From: Xanthostigma xanthostigma
Taxonomy: Eukaryota; Arthropoda; Insecta; Raphidioptera; Raphidiidae
Length of the DNA: 64,000 bases
Direction of reading: 5' to 3'
Assembly (NCBI GenBank): GCA_963575645.1
Contig: OY754475.1
Location: forward strand, 1,116,001-1,180,000
In this document: piece by piece, positions 56,973 through 64,000 of the stretch
Position numbering within the stretch: position 1 is the stretch's first letter
Layout: each line of letters starts with the position of its first letter
The notes under the pieces: generated by a model
What the model saw: only the letters and a program-made list of their open reading frames with translations
Told to the model about the DNA's origin: nothing
Database searches by the model: none
Translations under genes and position numbers: made by a program

Positions 56973-57966
56973 ACATCAGAACGTACAAGCAAGCACACTT
57001 ATATATTAATAGTCAAGTTTTTCTTACATGGTCGAAAGCTCCGTATCAAAAACAGTTCGGCAAACGCTGTAAATCAACTTTATATAAGGACATGTCGGAT
57101 GCGAACAAAATCATTTTTGACACCGAGTAATTAAAATGAGAAATTGATTTTTTACACGTTCCCAGCCGAACTCCGCACTGTGCAAGCTTTTCCATATATA
57201 GTATACACACTACACACATAGTAACAGAGGCATGCGGTGGTCCCTCTAGGGCTGCCCCGCCGCCCGACTTCGACGCCCTCTGTGCTACTTCTCTTTCTCC
57301 TCGTCCCACTTCTCCCCGCGGTGTCAAGTTCACTTGTTTACAATCCGCGCACTGTAATAGTGTCCTCACACTTATCCTGATTATGAGTGCCTCTCACTTT
57401 TTGGGGGAAAATTGCCTCGCGAACGAACCGAATATATTCATAGGGGAAGGCTGTCACATTTCGGATGCTGCACTCAGCAGATTTTTTGTAACTTCCGCAA
57501 TTAAAGAATAGCTGTACCCGGGCCACGCGTTTTGCGTGTGTTGCTGTTACGTTCAACGGATGGCGCTCCCGTTGCCGTAATATATTCAGTTTTTGACGAC
57601 AGCCGAACCCATGAATCGCGAGAAATACGGATCGAATGCTGGCGTAGTTTTAGCCGAGGGATTACTGTACATGAAACGATTAACTAATTTTTTTCATAAA
57701 CTTGCGCAAAAATACTAATTTTTATTAAGTAACGGCGCAGAATTATTTATACTAGAGGTCGACCTTAGTTCATTAAATTTTTAAGTTAAGTTCTTTCTCC
57801 TGAATTGATTTTATCTGTGTTAATTAGTACACATCGCAATAAAACATTATATTGTGCACTTTCCCTTCATTTAAGAGAGACCGCTGTATCACAGTGTGTG
57901 CGAATTAACACGCTCAAATCGGTACCACCGTGTCTTTTTTCCTTCCCGAATTTATATTTAGATACC
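56973..57966. other. Anonymous sequence with GC-rich patch
   Basis: The segment 57160-57350 is CpG/C-rich (for example GGGCTGCCCCGCCGCCCGAC). A 107-codon minus-strand frame covers it but has no domain. It could be a regulatory patch; there is no firm evidence. Confidence 0.35.
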
Positions 57967-57969
57967 TAA

Positions 57970-58208
57970 AATGGTACTTACAATATAATCACAAAAATCT
58001 GCAACAAATTACCATATAAAATATTCAATTTAGATCCACTTAAACTAAAAAAACATGTTAAAAACATTTTAATTGAAGAAACTTTGTACAATTTAAATGA
58101 CTATTTTAAGATAGATTTTTATAAATATCCATTGTAACTTTAATATGACGCATTCTACACTGTATTTACAGTATTCCAGAATAAAGCTACATTATTATTA
58201 TTATTATA
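57970..58208 (+). mobile_element. Jockey/CR1-like LINE 3' end with reverse-transcriptase tail
   Basis: The 55-codon frame 57970-58137 contains TKICNKLPYKIFNLDPLK, then KKHVKNILIEETLYNLNDYF. This fits the extreme C-terminus of jockey-type RTs, which have an LYN-K-I/L-P motif, then a KxxVKxxL basic helix and a Y-S/N-(V/L)-x-(D/E)-Y/F end. A ~50-bp 3' UTR and an ATT microsatellite tail (58191-58208) follow. The frame is closed upstream by a stop at 57967, so only a 5'-truncated stub remains. Confidence 0.7.
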
Positions 58209-58735
58209 TTAAAAAAATTGTAAGGTTTTGTTGAACGCACTGTATATGACGTATCGTGTAAGAAAAAATTGGAACACCCTGTATATTTTTACATAACACT
58301 GGCATTCTGAGTGAGCGCATGAAATTGACATATTATGTAACTATTCAGCCGTCTCTGGTTTATGAAAACATAGTGGCGCCGAGAAAATAGCGCGGAAAAT
58401 GTGCATTAATTCCATTTTCACTTTTCCCGAGATAAAGCGCGAGAACATAACGCGTATAACAAAGAGGGAAAACTCATGCGAATTTTTTTAATAAGAAAAT
58501 TTTTACAGTGGCAACGCTGGTAATTTGCAAGCTTTTGTTGTTTCAAAATTCGTATTATTTATTTTCATGAGAAAAAAATACATTACGAGAATGAAGATAA
58601 AAATAATTAGCTTGTTATTTTAGATGAATTTCTTGGAAAGTCGTTTATCGATGCGTGTGATTGTTTTCAATAATTGTGGCGTTTTTTGGAATCGATCCAA
58701 AATTAATATTTTGTGTCGACGGACCTACTACCTTT
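58209..58735. other. Anonymous sequence
   Basis: TTGGAACACCCTGTATATTT at 58270 resembles the mariner-like end motif also seen at 50623. Nothing else. Confidence 0.4.
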
Positions 58736-58736
58736 C

Positions 58737-58982
58737 CTATACTGCCCTAAAAAGGCAAAGGGCAGCAAGTGACATTTGTTGACAAAATGAGTTCATACTG
58801 AAACCAACGACAGCAGTAAGTGCTGCAGCAATAATTTTATTGTCTTTAAAAAATGTTTCCCCTATGTTTTGGTTTCCATAATCTAAAATTCTGGACGGTC
58901 AAGACATTTTTAGTAAATCTTTATTTACTCAAATTCATAAGTTGGTCACTTACTGCCTTTTGCCTTTGTACGGCAGTATAGG
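58737..58982. mobile_element. TIR MITE, 246 bp
   Basis: CTATACTGCCCTAAAAAGGC then AAAGGGCAGCAAGTGAC is inverted at the right as CCTATACTGCCGTACAAAGG and CAAAAGGCAGTAAGTGACC. The arms are about 40 bp. TATA at the ends suggests TA targets and a Tc1/mariner affiliation, unconfirmed. Confidence 0.75.
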
Positions 58983-60477
58983 AGTTACCCGGACTCTTCC
59001 AAAATACTGTCTATAAGAAAATATACTGATGTAATGAATCAGAGATCGTTAAAAAATTAATGAAGATATAAATTTCCTAATCATTTAAAATCGGTATAAG
59101 TTGAAGGTTTTTTATTAGTGATGTTTGTTTATATTCAAAATTAATTAGCTCTGAGAAAAGAATGACCTATTATATTAAAAAAAGGCAACGTTTTACACGA
59201 ACTTGATTAATAAAGTTATCAATTTCTTAACCAATTATATTGCTACACAGTTTAGAACAAAGTAAAAAGTGTTCAGACATATTGATATATGTTACAAAAT
59301 TAATTAGTTGGAAGAGGAAAGACTTATAGGAGACCGTTAAAGAAGAAAAAAGAGCATTGGATAGTTATCTGTATTACCTATCGAGACATGTAATTTCTCC
59401 CAATCTGTATATGTTTGGAGCCAGTGGGGAAAGTCGACTATTGCACTCTTCGTAATTTCAGACAGTGAAACAATAATTATTTGTGGAAAACAAGCCTATT
59501 TGAGTTATAAACAATTTTCGACGTCAAGCATCTACTGGCGCGTTTGGATGGGCTTGAAAACGTGCAAATGCCGTGACACTCGACGCCGTTCATGACAATT
59601 TCGTTAGGTGATTTTTAGTCATTAGAATAGTCATTTAAGTGGCGCTGCTTGTAACTTAAAGTTGCATTTGGCAAGCTCAAATTTATGTTTCAGCTTTTAC
59701 CAGCGTCTTTGCTTGCCTCAACGTCGTTTTTTATTTATTTTTTTAATTCATCAGTTATTTTTTTAGTGTCCCGTGCAAAACGAAAGCTTTTTTTCAATAA
59801 ACTACAAATGACAGTTCCAACTTTCCCCGCGCGGGTATTTGGGGGGATGTTTCTGTACTGCAACAGTCGCAAGACCTCATCGAACCCCTTCTCGTCTCCT
59901 TTTCCGACGAGATAGATTTATAGTTATTGAAAAGGAAGCCTCCTCGACGCCCAGCGTCGCCGTCTAGCACTACTTCTTCTTCTTCTTCCAGTTGTATAAT
60001 TGATTGTAGTCGATGTTGTAATTCAACATACGGCATCTAACTTAACAGTGGAGGCCTGCAGACAACGTCCTCCGGTTTAATTAAAGTTGGCTTTGGCTGC
60101 TAACTCCTCGAAGCGCATGTGTGAATAACAGACGAACATCGTCCCATGCGATAGCATCTGTCTATACTGACAAATGCCGGTCGGTATTATGAGCCTTTAA
60201 CGGCCGTTTTCGTCTTCTGGACGATGACAGATACATTATGAAGAAAATATAGATTCGTTAAGCAACGAGGGGTTTGGCTTGCAAAGAATCGATCAGACTT
60301 TTCAAACTTCTGGATTTGTTGTAAAAATTGAACTAATTTCGACGAGTCGCAGAGCTTTTCTTTATGCTATTTGAAATAAAGTTTTAACTAAATATATCAA
60401 TTTTATCTTTCTATTTTCTGTTTTATAGTTAAGATTATTATGATGATGAAATGATAGGTTATGTTTCTAGTGCGTGA
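58983..60477. other. Anonymous sequence
   Basis: Mostly AT-rich. A 76-codon Ser/Phe-rich frame at 59685-59915 is not credible. See the separate entry at 59794-60036. Confidence 0.4.
59794..60036 (-). other. 80-codon frame with Glu run, unrecognised
   Basis: The minus-strand frame begins MPYVELQHRLQSIIQLEEEEE, and the overlapping frame in another phase reads Arg-rich (ARRRRWAS). An acidic run followed by Arg-rich sequence is seen at the N-terminus of PIF/Harbinger transposases, but the two parts are in different phases and no other domain is present. The Glu run comes from a TTC microsatellite, so chance is a strong alternative. Confidence 0.2.
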
Positions 60478-60961
60478 TCATATAATATATTAATACGCTA
60501 AGGTTTAAGATGTTTGCCTCCCTTTTTAGAAAAAACCACACAATTTCTCCACATAAATTATTATATATCATTTTACAGATAATTGCTTGCTCTACTGGCA
60601 TCGACAACTAAAAAATGTATTATTGCTATTGTTTTTGTGAATTAATTAAATTAATTAAACTCTGAACAACGTCTGCCATCTGACGGCATAACGTTAACAC
60701 TTCGATCTGTCATCTGACCTTCGTATTGTAAATACTGCATACTGCCATCTGACGGGCAACGCTGAACAACGCTTTTGCTACATGCGCCTCTATATGACAA
60801 TTTTAGTAAAATATTTCTTTTACAACAAAAAGAAGAACGTTATAAGCAGTGTGCAAAATTAGAAACGAATTGAATACCTGCAATCATATTTAAAAAATAA
60901 TTTTGTAAAGTGATAATTATTATACTTATTTAGTGCGAATAATTCGCACAGGTCACGCTAG
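60478..60961 (+). mobile_element. Non-autonomous Helitron B, copy 5
   Basis: The 484-bp plus-strand element begins A|TCATATAATATATTAATACG and ends GTGCGAATAATTCGCAC (60933-60949), an 8-nt spacer and CTAG|T (60958-60961). It is close to copy 3 (same internal deletions and shared GCAACGNTGAACAACGC), so these two form a subfamily. Confidence 0.85.
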
Positions 60962-61504
60962 TTACATAATATTATCACGCACAAGAGGTACAATATTTTT
61001 TGCGCGTACCCTCTATAAAATAGTTGATTTTCGCATTTCTTTTATTTTACTTTACGAACTAGTGTGAAAGGTAATTTTTCAACCATGAAAAGCAGCAATT
61101 TTGTAGAGGCTCGTCCAAAAAAAAATACCTATAGGTTGTGAGGAATATAAAAATATATGTTTTGTTTCCCGGAAATTAGTTTTTAAATTGAATTTTCTAT
61201 GCCTGAAGCCGAACCTGTTAAAACTGAACGGATAGTGGCTTTGCAATTATAATTTAACTACACTAATATAACTTCTAACTAGTTAAAAGTTTAGTTTTGA
61301 AATTAATAAAAACTCCGCAGTTCTAAGAAGAGGTATCTTTTTAATACATTTCACACAAACGCTACATCTGTTTAAAGACGTAGACTACTGTAAGATTTGT
61401 GGTTCTATTAATTAAATTTACCATTAATTAAAGTCATTCCTCGCTTGCCGTCTGCTTGTAGCTATCTTCAAGACGGTATGTTGATTTTGTGTGACGAACT
61501 ATTC
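60962..61504. other. Anonymous sequence
   Basis: Nothing is recognised. Confidence 0.5.
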
Positions 61505-62110
61505 TCTATACAAATTGAATTAAGAAATAGTCTCGAAATGTACTAATTAAGCCCTTTCATTTGATACCAAGCAAGGCACCATAAAAATATTTTTTAAGCT
61601 ATTGCATAGCTTCTATCGCGGGCTTTGAGCGCGGCGACCGAATCAAGAAATTCCGTAACGAAAAAAACCTAACACCCCCCACTCCGACCGGCACAGCGGT
61701 GCGGCGTTGACATCCGTACATCGTCTAACGTCGTTTCAGTTCGGCAGACTTCGGCACGGTGTTTGTGTGCTCATAACTGCATAACTGCTCATAACTGATT
61801 CTATCTTTATTTGTGTATAAATGAATTTATATATAATACTGCTATAAAAATAACCTAAATTATTTAGGTTATGTGCAGAGAAAGTATATATGATATTATA
61901 TCTATATAAATGTACATCGCGCGAAATTCTATGATCAAATTCTTAATATCGTTCTTTTTGTTCAAATTTTTTGAATGAATAATTGTTTTGGTGTGTAATT
62001 ACACTATTTATACCTTATTATTTATACCTAGAGAAGAAAAACTTAAAGACCTAAAAAGAATATGCAATAGCTTTACCGCGGCAGTCCCCGAGTGCCACAC
62101 GTATTTTTTT
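61505..62110 (+). mobile_element. Lepidoptera-typical repeat (CCTTTCATTTGATAC family)
   Basis: AAGCCCTTTCATTTGATACC, TCGCGGGCTTTGAGCGCGGC, GAATCAAGAAATTCCGTAAC and CCCCACTCCGACCGGCACAG are blocks I recognise from moth and butterfly repeats. ATGCAATAGCTTTACCGCGG with CAGTCCCCGAGTGCC lies at the right end, followed by a poly-T tract. No coding frame. Confidence 0.6.
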
Positions 62111-64000
62111 TTATTTAGTTCATGGCTTTCTGTCTCCTCTAGAGGGCGCCATATTTAATTTAATGTCAGTCCCATAACCAGCGGACGTTCAAAACTATTC
62201 CAACGATTAATTATTATTCTTACACAACGATTTTTTTTCAAATAATCGCTTCTAAAATCAAAGCACATTATTGGTACGGAATTGTGTAAAAAAAACTTAA
62301 TCGTTCTGTTAGTTTTGAACCGCGCGGTTAGGCCTGCGTAGGCACAAGTAATGTAATATAACAATTTGAATAGTCGCGTCAATAATTTGCATCAATATTA
62401 ACATCGTTCTTCATTTGTTTTAATATAGAGACGCTCGTCTACTGTTTGGCGGTTGTTTGTTGTTTAAAGTAATTATATTTGTGACAAATGAATGATTTAT
62501 TGTTCCACTGGTTCCACAGTTACACACTTATACTTACTCGTTATGTTGTTGTTTTTTTTTTTGTTTATACTTTTGTTGCCATAAATGTTGTTTAATTATA
62601 AGTTAAAACAAAAGTAATAAACAACAACTAATTTTCTTGCAGACTAAAAAACTATCAATACTAATGTACAAAGCGATTTCTGTTGTTTAGTCTTCTTGCG
62701 GAGTTTTTTTCGGTATTTTGGGTTAAGACTAAATTTTTTTAATAAATAATTCGAATAGCAACCTTAAAAATCATTCAACTATTCTCAAGTTTAGTCTTAT
62801 CCAATGAAAATGCGGAAGACTACGTACCAATCCGATTGTGACCGACAATCTACGAAAGACATTTCGCTCACAATCGGATGTCCTCGTTCGAGTGACGCCT
62901 CTTGTAGAGCGTACCTACTCGTAAATTTTACGGTGTGAAATAATCGTAAAAGCGAATATTTGTCGCATTAAAAGCCAATGATTTATAACTGTATTGTATT
63001 TAATTAGTGCTTGATATTACGTGTCGTTAAAGGACACGAAGAAGAAATTGGGTCACACATGTAACATTTACGTCACATCCGAATGCGATGCTCTATTGTT
63101 ATACGCGATGCCTATTTGTTCTGAGGCTGATAAAGTGCCTACATCATTCAACTCTTCCTTTATTATAGTATAGGTACACCGCTGCACCATTGAAACATGT
63201 GAACATCGAGCGCGTTTTTCGATTCGATATTGTCTCTTTTTTTCCGCCCCTTCCCGCGTTCGTCGCTATTCTTTTCTTTTATATATACACGAAAAAAGAA
63301 GGCTTTTCACGATGTCAAAAGTCTGATTGGAAATTCGATAAATTACGTTATATTAGATAAAAATTTGCGGTATATAAAAACGTGCCTTGCTACGAGATAA
63401 AAGAATCCACTGTTAGGAATTTTTATCTTGTTACGTTTGGTACATTGTAGTTTGTGCAATAAATAACGGTCGCCATGTTGCGCCGCGATGTGGTTTTGTT
63501 TCAAATATATTACGTCAAATATTGCCAACTATTTAAAATTTATATTCTGCTTGACCACCAACAGTTATTGGTGCGGAAATATGGGAGCTATAACGTTGTC
63601 GTCGGTTTTAAATATTTTAATTGTGATATATTTTTTTAAGATGCGATACTTAAATAATATTATTTGGCAAGCGAATGGTTCATTAAGCCCTTTTTAATCA
63701 TCGCGTAAAATAAATTAAAAACGTCTTGTCCTTTTTTAATCCGATTTTAGTAGTTTCTTAAATTTCAAATGTATTCAAAAGCACTTCTACCGGCAGTGAA
63801 ATTTACCTTAAAAGCGAATGTCGTAATAATCGTCTTCGTCGCCAATTTCGCATAAATACGAAACAAAATCGCAACGCTGTTTATTAAAGCGAACAACAGA
63901 AGATTCGCATAAAATTATCATTTTCGTTCGGTCCGGATTTGAAGTCCCGCTATTTCTCTGTCGAGATACTTTATAAGTCGTTATTAAAGAATACTCCTCC
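62111..64000. other. Anonymous AT-rich sequence to window end
   Basis: The only structure noted is a 12-bp perfect inverted pair ATCCGATTGTGA (62830-62841) / TCACAATCGGAT (62868-62879). Small frames (61-75 codons) have no domains. Confidence 0.45.
62830..62879. repeat. 12-bp-arm hairpin
   Basis: Perfect arms at 62830-62841 and 62868-62879 with a 26-nt loop that itself has weak pairing (TACGAAAGACATTTCG). Size is in the range of a small RNA precursor but nothing else supports that. Confidence 0.5.

Noticed and set aside
58270..58290. AACACCCTGTATAT as the end of a mariner element
   Set aside because: The motif also occurs near 26018 and 50623, but no inverted partner with TA flanks could be paired with any of them.

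Overview
The window looks like a non-coding stretch of an insect nuclear genome, most probably a moth or butterfly (Lepidoptera). It is strongly AT-rich and no open reading frame exceeds 162 codons. The two longest cross repeat boundaries or show no recognisable domain. No rRNA, credible functional tRNA, CRISPR or bacterial-style operon was found. The lepidopteran assignment rests on recognised interspersed repeats: a CGGACTCGC / GGGTTCCGTAC ... GTACGGAACCCTAAAAA repeat (14217-15684), a CCTTTCATTTGATAC / GCGGGCTTTGAGCGCGGCGACC repeat (61505-62110) and several LINE 3' tails ending in CAAATTTCA(T/G)CC-like motifs.

What the window holds is a dense, nested record of mobile DNA, almost all of it non-autonomous. 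The main families are: (1) five canonical non-autonomous Helitrons, all with 5' A|TC, a 3' hairpin and CTAG|T; (2) nine copies of a second family whose ends (one terminal inverted repeat, the partner repeat subterminal and followed by a hairpin) match the Helentron/HINE (DINE-1-like) plan; (3) three ~700-bp elements flanked by TTAA; (4) five hAT elements, four with perfect and one with imperfect 8-bp target duplications; (5) two pogo/Tigger-like elements with TA targets, one keeping a possible transposase tail; (6) further TIR or foldback MITEs; (7) tRNA-derived SINE pieces; (8) LINE tails, including one with a readable reverse-transcriptase C-terminus; (9) inverted-repeat elements carrying a recurrent CTGAAGA-stem-GAAAC motif that resembles a hammerhead ribozyme core and suggests Penelope-like elements.

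Layout. 0-5 kb: MITEs and a TTAA element, then the first Helentron-like copy. 6.4-8.6 kb: two Helitrons, the first split by a pogo insertion. 10-16 kb: a Helentron-like copy, a duplicated CpG-rich segment that could be a promoter/first exon, a SINE, a 196-bp tandem duplication, a long TIR element and the lepidopteran repeat with an internal ~115-bp array. 16-28 kb: LINE tails, hATs, a Helitron, Helentron-like copies, one of them inside a Penelope-like repeat. 28-40 kb: further copies and a 185-bp near-perfect inverted repeat inside a hAT. 40-64 kb: sparser, with a hAT, a TTAA pair, a SINE, a LINE tail and the last Helitron. Between these, long AT-rich tracts show nothing recognisable.

The window is best read as a gene desert or a very large intron. 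The only places with a hint of host-gene function are two GC-rich patches (11.29-11.86 kb and 43.41-43.70 kb); both are weak calls.
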